From an uncultured Granulosicoccaceae bacterium (GTDB lineage Bacteria > Pseudomonadota > Gammaproteobacteria > Granulosicoccales > Granulosicoccaceae), in the NCBI GenBank assembly GCA_938041955.1, contig CALISD010000010.1:100103-164102 (forward strand): a stretch of DNA of 64,000 nucleotides. The letters are read 5' to 3'. The position numbers and the translations under genes are program-made. A model generated the notes under the pieces. The model was given only the letters and a program-made list of their open reading frames with translations, searched no databases and was not told the DNA's origin. Shown here in pieces: positions 48,796 to 59,680 of this stretch (position 1 is the first letter of the stretch; each line of letters opens with the position of its first letter).

Positions 48796-50019
48796 CTAGT
48801 GTGCTGCCCACTGCACCGTATCGAGATCAATGCCATCTTTGTACATATCCCACAAAGGTGAGAGATCACGCAAATGCTCAACCGCTTTACGCACTTCTTT
48901 GACGGTGAAATCAACCTCTTCCATTGTACTGAAACGGCCAAGAGTGAATCGCAACGAGCTGTGAGCCAGCTCATCATTGCGACCTAACGCCCGCAGTACG
49001 TATGAAGGCTCAAGACTGTCACTGGTACATGCAGAACCACTTGAAACAGCAATGTCTTTTAAAGACATCATTAAGCTTTCGCCTTCAACGAAGTTAAAAC
49101 TGATATTCATGTTGCCGGGAATGCGCTGCTCAAGGTCACCGTTAAGGTAAACCTCTTCCATATCTTTCAGACCATCCCAGAGACGATCACGCATTTTTTC
49201 GATGCGGATATTCTCTTCTTCCATTTCTTCATGAGCAATACGGAAGCACTCACCCATGCCTACAATCTGGTGCGTTGCCAGCGTACCTGAACGCATGCCA
49301 CGCTCATGACCACCGCCATGAATTTGAGCTTCAATACGTACCCGCGGCTTGCGGCGAACATACAGCGCGCCAATACCTTTTGGGCCGTACGCTTTGTGTG
49401 CGCACAAAGACATTAAATCAACGTTCATCGCATCAACATCGATAGCCACTTTGCCGGGGCTCTGAGCTGCATCGACGTGGAACAATATTTTCTTTGAGCG
49501 GGTTAATGCGCCTATTGCTGCGATGTCCTGAATCACGCCGATTTCGTTGTTCACGTGCATCACCGATACGAGAGTGGTGTCTTCACGGATGGCATCAGCC
49601 AACTTAGTGATATCAACCAATCCATTGTCTTGCGGATCAAGATAGGTGACTTCAAAACCTTCACGCTCTAACTGGCGGCAAGTGTCAAGCACTGCTTTGT
49701 GCTCGGTTTTAACCGTAATGATGTGTTTGCCCTTCTTCGCGTTAAAGTGCGCTGCGCCTTTAATTGCCAGGTTATCTGACTCTGTTGCACCTGATGTCCA
49801 GACAATCTCTTTTGGATCAGCACCGATTAATTTTGCCACGTTGGCTCGCGCTTCTTTCACTGCATCTTCAGCCTTCCAGCCAAAAACGTGCGATCGCGAC
49901 GCCGGATTACCAAAGTTGCCCTGCACTGTCAGGCAATCCATCATCGCCTTGGCTACTCTCTCGTCCACCGGTGTAGTGGCTGAGTAATCCAGATATACAG
50001 GTATGTTTAAGGTTCCCAC
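48796..50019 (-). CDS. iscS: Cysteine desulfurase IscS
   Basis: IscS takes sulfur from cysteine with pyridoxal phosphate and gives it to IscU and to tRNA-thiolation enzymes. The 407-residue class V aminotransferase has the PLP lysine in [14 protein letters not shown] (about 206) and the active-site Cys in [16 protein letters not shown] (about 330). The start appears to be a GTG at 50019 with GAGAG upstream. A 112-bp leader with three hairpins separates it from iscR. Confidence 0.97.
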   Translation of the reverse strand: MGTLNIPVYLDYSATTPVDERVAKAMMDCLTVQGNFGNPASRSHVFGWKAEDAVKEARANVAKLIGADPKEIVWTSGATESDNLAIKGAAHFNAKKGKHIITVKTEHKAVLDTCRQLEREGFEVTYLDPQDNGLVDITKLADAIREDTTLVSVMHVNNEIGVIQDIAAIGALTRSKKILFHVDAAQSPGKVAIDVDAMNVDLMSLCAHKAYGPKGIGALYVRRKPRVRIEAQIHGGGHERGMRSGTLATHQIVGMGECFRIAHEEMEEENIRIEKMRDRLWDGLKDMEEVYLNGDLEQRIPGNMNISFNFVEGESLMMSLKDIAVSSGSACTSDSLEPSYVLRALGRNDELAHSSLRFTLGRFSTMEEVDFTVKEVRKAVEHLRDLSPLWDMYKDGIDLDTVQWAAH

Positions 50020-50040
50020 TTAACTCTCTCACTGTTGCTA

Positions 50041-50126
50041 CGCCCATCTTATTACGGGCGGGACTGTTATTAATGCATGTGATCATCCGATCACATGTTT
50101 CTGTTCGTGTGGCCACTGGACCACAC
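50041..50126. promoter_or_regulatory. Three consecutive inverted repeats in the iscR-iscS gap
   Basis: Three stems fill the gap: CGCCC (50041-50045) with GGGCG (50056-50060); CATGTGATC (50076-50084) with GATCACATG (50089-50097), nine perfect pairs and a 4-base loop; and GTGTGG (50107-50112) with CCACAC (50121-50126). In E. coli the iscR-iscS gap is a control point where iscR mRNA is kept while iscSUA is degraded. A similar role is an inference; no small RNA gene is visible. Confidence 0.55.
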
Positions 50127-50131
50127 AGGTG

Positions 50132-50593
50132 CTAATTTACGTTTTGCCGAAAATGCACAAGATTATCTTGTCTTTCGGCTACCTTCCTGACCTGTTCCCG
50201 GTCAATAAGGTCTTGCAAGCTAATGCCACTTAAAAAATTCTCTATTTGTTCGCTCAACCCTTCCCAAAGATCGTGCGTCAGGCAACGGCCGTGCTGGTGG
50301 CAGTTTTTTTGTCCACCACACTGCGTGGTATCTACTGATTCATTGACTGCACGGACGATATCGGAAATCACCACCTGATCAAGTGGGCTCACAATTCGGT
50401 AGCCGCCACCCGGACCACGGGTACTTTCCACCAGTTTGCCACGTCGAAGCCGTGCAAACAGCTGTTCGAGGTACGAGAGCGATATTTCCTGTCTCTCGGA
50501 GATATCTGCCAAACTAATCGGCCCCTGCTCTTTGTGCAGTGCGAGGTCTAGCATGGCTGTAACAGCATACCTTCCCCGTGTTGTGAGCTTCAT
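50132..50593 (-). CDS. iscR: Rrf2-family Fe-S cluster regulator IscR
   Basis: IscR represses the isc operon when it carries a [2Fe-2S] cluster. The 153-residue protein has a winged helix (about 1-70, LSYLEQLFARLRRGKLVESTRGPGGGYR) and the three cluster cysteines in CGGQKNCHQHGRCLTHDLW (about 92, 98, 104). It heads the isc operon and has a match to its own binding site upstream. Confidence 0.96.
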   Translation of the reverse strand: MKLTTRGRYAVTAMLDLALHKEQGPISLADISERQEISLSYLEQLFARLRRGKLVESTRGPGGGYRIVSPLDQVVISDIVRAVNESVDTTQCGGQKNCHQHGRCLTHDLWEGLSEQIENFLSGISLQDLIDREQVRKVAERQDNLVHFRQNVN

Positions 50594-50625
50594 AGAATTA
50601 CCTCAAACGGACCCACCCAGTTTAC

Positions 50626-50650
50626 ATATCCTACAAAAACAGTCAAGTAT
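50626..50650 (-). promoter_or_regulatory. IscR type 1 binding site at the isc promoter
   Basis: On the minus strand the 25-base site begins ATACTTGACTG and ends GTAGGATAT, matching the E. coli type 1 consensus ATASYYGACTRWWWYAGTCRRSTAT at all but three positions. TTGACT within it can serve as the -35 box, with TAAACT 16 bases downstream as the -10. This supports feedback control of iscR. Confidence 0.75.
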
Positions 50651-50712
50651 TACAGCACCCACTCAACGTAATATAAATTCCCGACACCCGGGAGCTTGCG
50701 CGGTAGACCTTC

Positions 50713-51552
50713 CTAGCTGTTTACAGCACTTTTTTCGGCACCTGCCGAATTACCACCGACATTCACCGCTTCAGCATCCGACGCCTTCACGGAGGATACG
50801 TTCTCGCCGCGGCATTCCGACAGCCAACTGTCCATTTCAAGCGGCTCTATCGTGTCTACATGCTCGCCAAGCTTACGTAATGCACACCGCATCTCTTCGA
50901 ATCGTTGATCAGTGGCATGAATGTGGTCGAGCATTTTGTTGATCGCCTCGATCATCGGATCGGGCAAATCAGCGGTAACGCCGTAAGCGTCAAAACCAAT
51001 TTTGCTCGCGGTCTCCTGCCTTACCTCGGCAAGATTGGCCTTTTTATCCACTTGCCGGGCTGGAACACCGACCATCGTCGCACCCGGCGGTACGTCTTTA
51101 ACGACTACCGCATTTGACCCAATTCGTGCGTCTTGGCCAATTTCAATCGGCCCGAGAATTTTCGCCCCAGCACCCACCACCACATTGTTGTGTACCGTTG
51201 GGTGCCGTTTACCCTTATTCCACGTCGCACCACCCAGGGTCACGCCGTGATAAAGCGTTACATCGTCACCGATTTCTGTTGTTTCGCCGATGACGACGCC
51301 GGTACCGTGGTCGATAAAAAATCGACGTCCGATGGTTGCACCGGGGTGAATCTCTATTCCGGTAAACCAGCGGCCAATGTAGGAAAACGCCCGGGCAAGC
51401 CACTTTAGACCCTTGCCCCACAACCAGTGCGACAAACGATGCATCAATAATGCGTGAGTTCCAGGATAGGTGGTCAGGATCTCGAATACCGTCCGTGAAG
51501 CCGGATCGCGATCGAACACACAGTAAATGTCTTCCTTAATTTGCGCGAACAT
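50713..51552 (-). CDS. cysE: Serine O-acetyltransferase
   Basis: CysE acetylates serine with acetyl-CoA as the first step of cysteine synthesis. The protein is about 279 residues, with an N-terminal helical domain and a hexapeptide-repeat beta helix containing [20 protein letters not shown] (catalytic Asp-His) and [12 protein letters not shown]. The last 60 residues are a variable tail. I chose the ATG at 51552. It sits upstream of iscR on the same strand, the common cysE-iscR arrangement that links cysteine supply to Fe-S assembly. Confidence 0.93.
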   Translation of the reverse strand: MFAQIKEDIYCVFDRDPASRTVFEILTTYPGTHALLMHRLSHWLWGKGLKWLARAFSYIGRWFTGIEIHPGATIGRRFFIDHGTGVVIGETTEIGDDVTLYHGVTLGGATWNKGKRHPTVHNNVVVGAGAKILGPIEIGQDARIGSNAVVVKDVPPGATMVGVPARQVDKKANLAEVRQETASKIGFDAYGVTADLPDPMIEAINKMLDHIHATDQRFEEMRCALRKLGEHVDTIEPLEMDSWLSECRGENVSSVKASDAEAVNVGGNSAGAEKSAVNS

Positions 51553-51651
51553 GCCCAATTACCCGATTGATTTACTCAGGTATTATAAGGCTTCTTTTTA
51601 GAAAGCAAAGTGCCTCAGCAGTTTTTCCGGCATTTATTTACTCAAAGCTGC

Positions 51652-52410
51652 CTAAGACCCGGCTTTAATCCTGTTTGCAGCCTTCTGCAATGAAGCCAAC
51701 AAGCCCCTTATCAACTGCACTTCACTTCGATTCATTCCTGCTCGATTAAATAGCCGCCTAAACCGCGGCATCATCATCCGCGGGTTGTCTGGATCAAGAT
51801 AGCCAGTATTTACCATCGTTGATTCCAAATGCTTATACATGTGCTCGAGTTCCTCATGCACGGCGGGCAACTCACCCGGGGGAGTTTTTTCTGGCGCCGA
51901 GACGGGTTGAGCCCCTGCTCGCAAACTGATGCGACGTACCTCATACGCCAGCACTTGCACTGCAGCTGCGATGTTGAGAGAACTAAAGCCTTCAACCGAA
52001 GGAATCACAACCAACTGCGAGCAAAGCGCCAGCTCACTATTCGTTAAACCGCTGCGTTCGCGACCGAACACCACGGCAATCTTTGCGTCAGCGCCTGCCG
52101 CTGAAAAAGACTGCTCGAACTCATGCGGCTCAATCTGCGGCCAACTCAGTGTTCGAAGCCGCGCACTCGTGCCGATCACCAATGAACAATCCGCAATAGC
52201 TACCTCAAGGGAATCACACACCAAAGCGTCATCGAGCAGTTCAGCCGCCCCCGACGCACGCGAGTAGCATTCATAAGTTCTAAACTCGCAGGGATTGACC
52301 AGAGCAAGATCGGACAAGCCCATAGTTTTCATCGCACGCGCGGCCGCGCCGATGTTGCCACCACTACTGGTTTCGACAAGAACAAATCTGATCTTTTTAT
52401 TATCCAACAC
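51652..52410 (-). CDS. trmJ: tRNA (cytidine/uridine-2'-O-)-methyltransferase TrmJ
   Basis: TrmJ methylates the ribose at position 32 of several tRNAs. The 252-residue SPOUT enzyme has IRFVLVETSSGGNIGAAARAMK at the start, VVFGRERSGLTNSEL in the middle and SLNIAAAVQVLAYEVR, the knot motifs that bind S-adenosylmethionine. The start is a GTG. It lies between suhB (divergent) and cysE, as in other gammaproteobacteria. Confidence 0.94.
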   Translation of the reverse strand: MLDNKKIRFVLVETSSGGNIGAAARAMKTMGLSDLALVNPCEFRTYECYSRASGAAELLDDALVCDSLEVAIADCSLVIGTSARLRTLSWPQIEPHEFEQSFSAAGADAKIAVVFGRERSGLTNSELALCSQLVVIPSVEGFSSLNIAAAVQVLAYEVRRISLRAGAQPVSAPEKTPPGELPAVHEELEHMYKHLESTMVNTGYLDPDNPRMMMPRFRRLFNRAGMNRSEVQLIRGLLASLQKAANRIKAGS

Positions 52411-52541
52411 TCACTCGCCAATCATTGTGCCCGCTGGACAACAAAAAATTAAAATTCCCGAACCTTCACGATCAAAGCCACGCAATAACGTGTATTCTTG
52501 CCCGCTAACTATTTAACACCCCCTCCAGGAGCCGCCACTAC

Positions 52542-53339
52542 ATGCACCCGATGCTGAACATCGCCACACGCGCGGCGCGTGCCGGAGGCCGAGTACTGAC
52601 CAAATACATGGACAGGCTCGATACTATTACGATTGAAGCCAAAGGCAAAAATGATTTTGTCTCAGAGGTTGATCGCCTGACTGAAGCTGAGATTGTCAAC
52701 GTACTACAGCGATCCTACCCGGACCATCAATTCATCTGCGAAGAGGCAGGTATTGTCGGCAACGAATCAGCAGACTTCAAATGGTACATCGATCCGCTGG
52801 ACGGGACTAAAAATTACCTGCACGGTTATCCGGCATTTTGTGTCTCAATCGCTGTTGCTGAAAAAGGCAGAATGGAACAAGCGGTCATTTACGACCCGGT
52901 CAGCCAGGAGCTCTTCACCGCTACTCGCGGTGATGGCGCCACGCTAGATGGCAAACGTCTGCGGGTCAGTAAAAGAGCCGGCCTTGAAAACGCATTGCTT
53001 GCCACCGGGTATGCCAACACAGGTAAAAATGATTTCAACGCCTACAACAAAACGCTGCATCACTTTACGACACAGGCATCAGGTATTCGACGACAGGGCT
53101 CGGCGGCGCTGGAATTGGCGTATGTTGCTGCCGGCAGACTCGATGGTTATTGGCAATATGACCTCAAACCATGGGATGTCGCGGCCGGTGCGCTTATAGT
53201 GCGGGAAGCTGGCGGCTTGGTCGGTGACACCAATGGTGAAGACAACTGGCTTGAATCAGGCAACATTATTGCTGCCTCGCCGAGGGTATTTGCCCCGATG
53301 GTACAGAGTTTAAAGGCCCTTAAGGTGCTGGAGATCTAG
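52542..53339 (+). CDS. suhB: Inositol-1-monophosphatase family protein SuhB
   Basis: SuhB is a Mg-dependent phosphatase; in E. coli it also joins ribosomal-RNA antitermination complexes. The 265-residue protein has the metal motifs EVDRLTEAEI, WYIDPLDGTKNYLHG and WDVAAGALIVREAGG. The ATG follows GGAG. It diverges from trmJ and converges on secF. Confidence 0.95.
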   Translation: MHPMLNIATRAARAGGRVLTKYMDRLDTITIEAKGKNDFVSEVDRLTEAEIVNVLQRSYPDHQFICEEAGIVGNESADFKWYIDPLDGTKNYLHGYPAFCVSIAVAEKGRMEQAVIYDPVSQELFTATRGDGATLDGKRLRVSKRAGLENALLATGYANTGKNDFNAYNKTLHHFTTQASGIRRQGSAALELAYVAAGRLDGYWQYDLKPWDVAAGALIVREAGGLVGDTNGEDNWLESGNIIAASPRVFAPMVQSLKALKVLEI

Positions 53340-53354
53340 TACTTTCTACCTTAG

Positions 53355-53382
53355 AGACTGCAATACCCGAATATTGCAGTCT
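53355..53382. terminator. Long hairpin between convergent suhB and secF
   Basis: AGACTGCAATA (53355-53365) and TATTGCAGTCT (53372-53382) form an 11-bp perfect stem with loop CCCGAA. Its site between two convergent stop codons fits a shared terminator, though only short T runs follow. Confidence 0.65.
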
Positions 53383-53407
53383 TCCTGCCTCAACGAAGAA
53401 TGCATCC

Positions 53408-54352
53408 CTAAGGAATATCATCCAACGCCGTGCCCTCTTTCTCAACCGGGATCATGTCTTCTCGTGTCAGGCCAAGCCCAAGTACCGCTGAACTTGCGAC
53501 ATAGATTGATGAGTAAGTCCCCACCACCACACCGATAATCAGCGCGATAGAAAAACTTCTGATCGATTCACCACCAAGAAGAAACAACGCCAGCAATACC
53601 AACAACGTGGTTAAGGACGTAATGATCGTTCGCGATAAGGTCTGGTTGATCGATATGTTCATCAATTCCACCGGCGCTTTCTTGCGAATGGTTCGGAAGT
53701 TTTCACGAATACGGTCAAATACAACGATGGTGTCATTCAGGGAATAACCAATGACTGCGAGAATGGCCGCCAGCACACTTAAATCAAAGTTGATCTGAGT
53801 GATAGCGAAAAAGCCCAACGTAATGATCACATCGTGCACCAATGCCGCCACCGCGCCGACAGAGAATTTTTTCTCAAAGCGTAACCAGATATACACAACA
53901 ATAAAGGCAAGCGCGATCAACACTGCTAACCCGCCCTGTTCCCGCAATTCTTCACCGACTTGCGGGCCCACGTACTCAACACGACGCATCGTGACCTCAC
54001 CCTGACCAACAGAACCCAAAACCCGATCAACCTCTGTGTTCACGGTTGCGCCATCAAGCCCTTCTGTGGGTGCCAGTCGAACCAACACTTCGCTGGTGGT
54101 ACCAAAGTGCTGAACGATTGCATCCGGAAATCCGTTTGCATCAAGAGCGGATCGAATCTCCGGCAGTTCGGCCCCTTGCTCAAAACCGGCTTCAACGACA
54201 TACCCACCGGTAAAATCGATCCCGAAGTTAAGACCACGAGTGACAAGCGCACCTATTGAAATAAGAATCAATATCGCTGACAAGATAGTCGCCGGCTTAC
54301 GCAGGCCCATAATGTCAAAGCGTACATTTGTGTTTTGTTTAGTTGTAGCCAT
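53408..54352 (-). CDS. secF: Protein translocase subunit SecF
   Basis: SecF, with SecD, uses the proton gradient to pull proteins out of SecYEG. The roughly 314-residue protein has six predicted membrane helices, the family motif FGIDFTGGYVVEAGF after the first, and SLNDTIVVFDRIREN in the fourth-fifth region. I chose the ATG at 54352. It is 50 bp downstream of secD. Confidence 0.95.
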   Translation of the reverse strand: MATTKQNTNVRFDIMGLRKPATILSAILILISIGALVTRGLNFGIDFTGGYVVEAGFEQGAELPEIRSALDANGFPDAIVQHFGTTSEVLVRLAPTEGLDGATVNTEVDRVLGSVGQGEVTMRRVEYVGPQVGEELREQGGLAVLIALAFIVVYIWLRFEKKFSVGAVAALVHDVIITLGFFAITQINFDLSVLAAILAVIGYSLNDTIVVFDRIRENFRTIRKKAPVELMNISINQTLSRTIITSLTTLLVLLALFLLGGESIRSFSIALIIGVVVGTYSSIYVASSAVLGLGLTREDMIPVEKEGTALDDIP

Positions 54353-54401
54353 TGATGCCAATCACTTGAACAATTAAATTTAAGAAGAACGTTGTGCAGT
54401 A

Positions 54402-56258
54402 CTAGATAGGTAAGCTGTCAAGCTTCTTACCGCCATAGCGCCAGTTGACAATCGCACGTGTTCCAAAGATCGCAGTAAACATTGAGGTGACGATACCGAT
54501 CGACAAGGTCACAGCAAAGCCCTTGATGGGACCAGTACCAAAAACAAACAGCACCACCGCTGCGATCAACGTAGTGACGTTGGCGTCAGCAATGGTAGTA
54601 AAGGCTTTTTCATAACCTGAATTGATCGCTGCCTGAACATTGTTGCCGTTGCGCAGTTCTTCCCGTATACGCTCAAAAATCAGTACGTTGGCATCTACTG
54701 CCATCCCCACCGTCAGCACTATTCCCGCAATACCCGGTAACGTTAATGAAGTCGGTAGCATGGACAACACGGCCACAATTAACACCAGGTTGGTGACCAG
54801 TGCAAGATCAGCGATCACGCCGAACGATTTGTAATAGATCGCCATGAAGATCAGCACCAATGCCAGACCGATTAACACTGACATCTTTCCACGGTCAATG
54901 TTTTCCTGCCCGAGACTTGGACCCACGGTACGCTCTTCAACAATCTCCACCGGCGCTTTTAATGCACCTGCACGCAACAATAAAGAAAGGTTGCGAGCTT
55001 CGTTAGTGTCAAGACCGGTCGTTTGAAAGCGATGACTCAGCACATCACGAATCGTCGCCACGTTGATGACCTCTTCTACCCGGGTACGCTTCTTCTCGTA
55101 GGAATCACCCTTTTTGACAGTGGTAACCTGATTTTCAATAAATACCACCGCCATCGGGTTGCCAATATTATCAGCGCTGACTTTCTGCATGCGCTTCGCG
55201 CCCGGACCATCCAGGCTAATGAATACCGCTGGTGATCCGCTCTGCGTATCAATGCCGGAAGACGCATCTTTGATTTGATCACCCGTTACAATCACCTGGC
55301 GCTGTAGTAGCACCGGACTGCCATCATCTCGCAACTCATATAATTTGGCATTCGGTGGTACTCTGCCGGTATCTTTTGCGCCATACCAATCGGCCGACGT
55401 CCCGTGCACCATTCGATATTCAAGTGTGGCCGTCGCACCTAAAATTTCTTTGGCAATGGTGGTGTCCTGCACACCGGGCAGCTGGACAACAATTCTCTCG
55501 CGACCTTGTTGTTGCACAATGGGTTCTGCAACCCCTAGTTCATTGACTCGATTACGCAAAGTAATGATATTTTGATCAATAGCCGCACGACGTTCATTGT
55601 CACGGGCGATTTCAGACATCTTTGCGTTAATGTAGAATTTACCGCCATCCTCAAACGACGTCATATCCAGATCACGATATTCAGGCTCCATGACCGCCAG
55701 GGCGGCGTCACGCTTGTCCGCATCGTCGAACCGAACCTTTACCCCGTCCTCGGTATGTTGTGCGCCTCGATGACGCATATCCCGGGTTTTGAGAAAAGTC
55801 CGGAACTGGTCAATGTAGCCCGCCTCTGACTGAGCAATGGCAGTGTCGATATCAACTTCCATCAAAAAGTGAACCCCACCCCGGAGATCTAGACCAAGAC
55901 CCATCGGCTTGCCAATCGAGCGCAGCCAGTCAGGGGTTGCCGGCACAAGATTGAGCGCCACCGTGTTACGGTTACTGTGATTTTGCTGGATTAAATCCCG
56001 ACCTTTGAGCTGGTTTTCTGCATCTTCAAAAAGCACCAGCAAGCGATCATCGTCAGGACGAAAGCTGAAGCCCTCTACACCACCGCTCTCGAGAGTTTTC
56101 GTTACTTCCGCGTTGAGATCCGGCGCCAGCACCCCGTTGCGCGGAGAAATTTGCACCGCTGGGTCATCGCCATACAAGTTAGGCAAAGCGAACAAGCAGC
56201 CCGCTAACACGACCGCAGCCAGAAACAGATACTTCCACAGAGGATATTTATTGATCAT
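54402..56258 (-). CDS. secD: Protein translocase subunit SecD
   Basis: The partner of SecF. The 618-residue protein has one N-terminal helix, a large periplasmic domain with GLGLDLRGGVHFLMEVD (about 116-132), and five C-terminal helices including GMAVDANVLIFERIREEL. It is in the tgt-yajC-secD-secF order. Confidence 0.96.
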   Translation of the reverse strand: MINKYPLWKYLFLAAVVLAGCLFALPNLYGDDPAVQISPRNGVLAPDLNAEVTKTLESGGVEGFSFRPDDDRLLVLFEDAENQLKGRDLIQQNHSNRNTVALNLVPATPDWLRSIGKPMGLGLDLRGGVHFLMEVDIDTAIAQSEAGYIDQFRTFLKTRDMRHRGAQHTEDGVKVRFDDADKRDAALAVMEPEYRDLDMTSFEDGGKFYINAKMSEIARDNERRAAIDQNIITLRNRVNELGVAEPIVQQQGRERIVVQLPGVQDTTIAKEILGATATLEYRMVHGTSADWYGAKDTGRVPPNAKLYELRDDGSPVLLQRQVIVTGDQIKDASSGIDTQSGSPAVFISLDGPGAKRMQKVSADNIGNPMAVVFIENQVTTVKKGDSYEKKRTRVEEVINVATIRDVLSHRFQTTGLDTNEARNLSLLLRAGALKAPVEIVEERTVGPSLGQENIDRGKMSVLIGLALVLIFMAIYYKSFGVIADLALVTNLVLIVAVLSMLPTSLTLPGIAGIVLTVGMAVDANVLIFERIREELRNGNNVQAAINSGYEKAFTTIADANVTTLIAAVVLFVFGTGPIKGFAVTLSIGIVTSMFTAIFGTRAIVNWRYGGKKLDSLPI

Positions 56259-56416
56259 TGACTAACCACAAGGGATTCGAAGAGCGATTTCAATATTACC
56301 GGGCCGTTGAACCAGACGAATAGCCTGGCCAATGCAATCTGCGGCACGGTAGAACGCTTTTTTTAATGTTGAAGGTTAAAGATAGGCACAAAAACCGGGA
56401 TTGAAAGCCCGATCAA

Positions 56417-56740
56417 TCATACTTTTTTCAAAGTGCCCTTCGGTAACAGGTTCGCTACAGCATTCTGCTGCACTGTGACTTCGACGTTATCAGCAATTTG
56501 CACCTGAAAAAATCCGTCATTTACCTTGGTGATTGTGCCGCCCAGACCGCCATTAGTAATAATCTCATCGCCCTTTTTTAAGGCCTCTGTCATCGCCTTG
56601 TGCTCTTTTACCCGTTTCTGCTGAGGACGAATCATCAGAAAGTAGAAGATAGGCAGCAGCAGGAAAGGCAGCAGTAGACTGATCATTGACCCTTGTCCAC
56701 CAGCGGCTTGTGCATGAGCGTCTGAGATAAAAAATGACAT
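56417..56740 (-). CDS. yajC: Preprotein translocase accessory subunit YajC
   Basis: YajC is a small single-pass membrane protein that associates with SecDF. The 107-residue protein has one helix (LLLPFLLLPIFYFLMI) followed by RPQQKRVKEHKAM, the family signature. The ATG at 56740 has GGAG nine bases upstream. It lies between tgt and secD. Confidence 0.95.
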   Translation of the reverse strand: MSFFISDAHAQAAGGQGSMISLLLPFLLLPIFYFLMIRPQQKRVKEHKAMTEALKKGDEIITNGGLGGTITKVNDGFFQVQIADNVEVTVQQNAVANLLPKGTLKKV

Positions 56741-56862
56741 CGCGATTTCTCCGTTATTCGACTTAAGCCAACAATTATGCCACAAGCTGCCGCTGGGTGG
56801 TCAGTCTGGAGAGTGTTTGCTTCTGCCTGGTCGTATTCGTCAGGTTGTTCAGGTGTGGAACA

Positions 56863-57996
<1,134 letters not shown>

Positions 57997-58002
57997 TTAT
58001 GG

Positions 58003-59049
58003 CTAAGATATCGACTTCGGTATATCCGGCGACGCCTGCGGCCAGATCAGCATCGCATCTCCGTAACTAAAGAAGCGATACTTTTCATCAACAGCAGTGC
58101 GGTAGGCATCCAACATTCGCTGCTTGCCACCAAACGCACAGACAAGCATCAACAAAGTAGAACGCGGTAAGTGGAAGTTGGTAAGCAACCCGTCGATCAC
58201 CCTGAAGGAGTCACCCGGCTGTATAAACAAACGTGTGTCCCCTTCAAATGCAGCCAACGCTCCTTCACGCGCGGCAGTTTCCAGCGCCCTGACTACCGTG
58301 GTTCCAATGGCAATCACGCGACCACCATTTTGCTTTGTTTTTTCTATTTTTTCACATACCGCCTGACTGACACTGAGCCATTCGGCATGCATTTTATGCT
58401 TACTTAAATCATCATCGCGAACTGGCTGGAATGTACCTGCACCGACATGAAGTGTTATAAAATCAATGTCTGCCCCCACCTCTTTACAGCGCTGCAGCAA
58501 TTCATCATCAAAGTGCAAACCTGCAGTGGGCGCAGCCACCGCACCTGTGTCACTGGCAAAAACAGTTTGGTAGCGATCACTATCAGCATTATCAACCGGT
58601 CTTTCAATATACGGTGGCAACGGCAATGAGCCATGTTGTTGCAGGTAGTCAAGCAGCGGAGTGTCAAGCTGAAACCTAACCTCAAACAGATCATCCTGCC
58701 TGCCACAGACAATAGCTGCATGGCCACTGTCTAGAAATATTTTGCTATCGGCCTTAGGAGACTTACTGGCTTTACATAAGCACAGTGCCGTATTGCTATC
58801 GATGATATTTTCAACCAACAACTCAATCCGTCCGCCTGTGGCCTTTTTGCCAGTAAGGCGTGCAGGATAAACACGTGTGTTATTCATCACCAAAAGATCA
58901 CCCGCTCGCAACTGCGATGGAAGATCAGTTATTTGCTGATGCTTTATCTCCGATTCCAGACATAGCAATCGGCCGCCGCTTCTGGAAGCTGGCGGGTGCT
59001 GAGCAATAAGCTCGGTTGGCAGTGGGTAATCGAAATCGCTGGTTTGCAT
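58003..59049 (-). CDS. queA: S-adenosylmethionine:tRNA ribosyltransferase-isomerase
   Basis: QueA turns preQ1-tRNA into epoxyqueuosine-tRNA using the ribosyl part of S-adenosylmethionine. The 348-residue protein begins MQTSDFDYPLPTELIAQHP, and has APTAGLHFDDELL and FLPRSTLLM-like motifs (here HLPRSTLLMLVCAFGG). The ATG at 59049 is preferred to a GTG just before it. It is the first gene of the queA-tgt-yajC-secDF group. Confidence 0.96.
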   Translation of the reverse strand: MQTSDFDYPLPTELIAQHPPASRSGGRLLCLESEIKHQQITDLPSQLRAGDLLVMNNTRVYPARLTGKKATGGRIELLVENIIDSNTALCLCKASKSPKADSKIFLDSGHAAIVCGRQDDLFEVRFQLDTPLLDYLQQHGSLPLPPYIERPVDNADSDRYQTVFASDTGAVAAPTAGLHFDDELLQRCKEVGADIDFITLHVGAGTFQPVRDDDLSKHKMHAEWLSVSQAVCEKIEKTKQNGGRVIAIGTTVVRALETAAREGALAAFEGDTRLFIQPGDSFRVIDGLLTNFHLPRSTLLMLVCAFGGKQRMLDAYRTAVDEKYRFFSYGDAMLIWPQASPDIPKSIS

Positions 59050-59087
59050 CACGAGGTCAGTAGGTTCGCTCTCAAGGGCAGTTACGA

Positions 59088-59630
59088 CTAAGCGCCGTTA
59101 CGAAAACGCTTCCATATTTGCATGAAACCGCTGGTCAAATCCTGAGTGTCTCCACTCAAGTTATTTACTGACGATAATTTTTCGATCCACTGGTCTACCT
59201 GTTCAAAGGTAAACCAACGCAGCTCATCTATTTCATCTTCAGCCGCGACGAAAGGCCCTTGGCCGATCATTGAAAACACCATCGCAAACTCATGGCCGTT
59301 GTCTTTATTAGGTGACATTTTAAACAGGGCTTCTAACGGAGCCACCACAGAGATGCCGAGCTCTTCCTGCAACTCACGGGGTGCTGTTTCAACGTAACTT
59401 TGCCCGGACTCCACATGACCTGCACAGGAGGTATCCCACATGCCACCACATTCATCTTTTTGCAGCGATCGTTTTTGCAACAACACAGAGCCCGCGCCGT
59501 CAAAAACCAACACATGAATAGAGCGGTGGGTTAAACCACGCTGATGAATGTCTCCGCGTGTTGCCGATCCAATCACACGATCCTGATCATCGACAATATC
59601 GAGCACTTCGAAAGAGGAAGTTTGCACCAA
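59088..59630 (-). CDS. NUDIX hydrolase, YfcD/IDI-like
   Basis: The 180-residue protein has the layout of the IDI-type NUDIX group: an N-terminal VLDIVDDQDRVIGSATRGDIHQ strand, then the NUDIX box G-x5-E-x7-R-E-L-x-E-E-L (GHVESGQSYVETAPRELQEEL, about 88-108). The substrate is unknown. The start (TTG at 59630 or GTG at 59627) has no visible ribosome-binding site, and the tRNA scar begins only 27 bp upstream, so the native 5' region may have been replaced by an insertion. Confidence 0.82.
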   Translation of the reverse strand: MVQTSSFEVLDIVDDQDRVIGSATRGDIHQRGLTHRSIHVLVFDGAGSVLLQKRSLQKDECGGMWDTSCAGHVESGQSYVETAPRELQEELGISVVAPLEALFKMSPNKDNGHEFAMVFSMIGQGPFVAAEDEIDELRWFTFEQVDQWIEKLSSVNNLSGDTQDLTSGFMQIWKRFRNGA

Positions 59631-59656
59631 CGAGAGGATTCACGAAAAGAAATAAA

Positions 59657-59680
59657 TGGTGCCGAGGGAGAGACTCGGAC
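59657..59680 (-). other. tRNA-Leu 3' end fragment, probable attachment-site scar
   Basis: On the minus strand these bases read as the last part of a tRNA: T-loop TCCGAGT, T-stem strand CTCTC, acceptor strand CCTCGGC, A and CCA. The matching 5' T-stem strand (GAGAG) and the rest of the tRNA are missing. The acceptor CCTCGGC pairs with GCCGAGG, the usual start of bacterial tRNA-Leu. Integrases of islands and prophages commonly leave such a copy at one end. The CCA side faces the conserved queA block, and the broken side faces the accessory genes. Confidence 0.75.
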
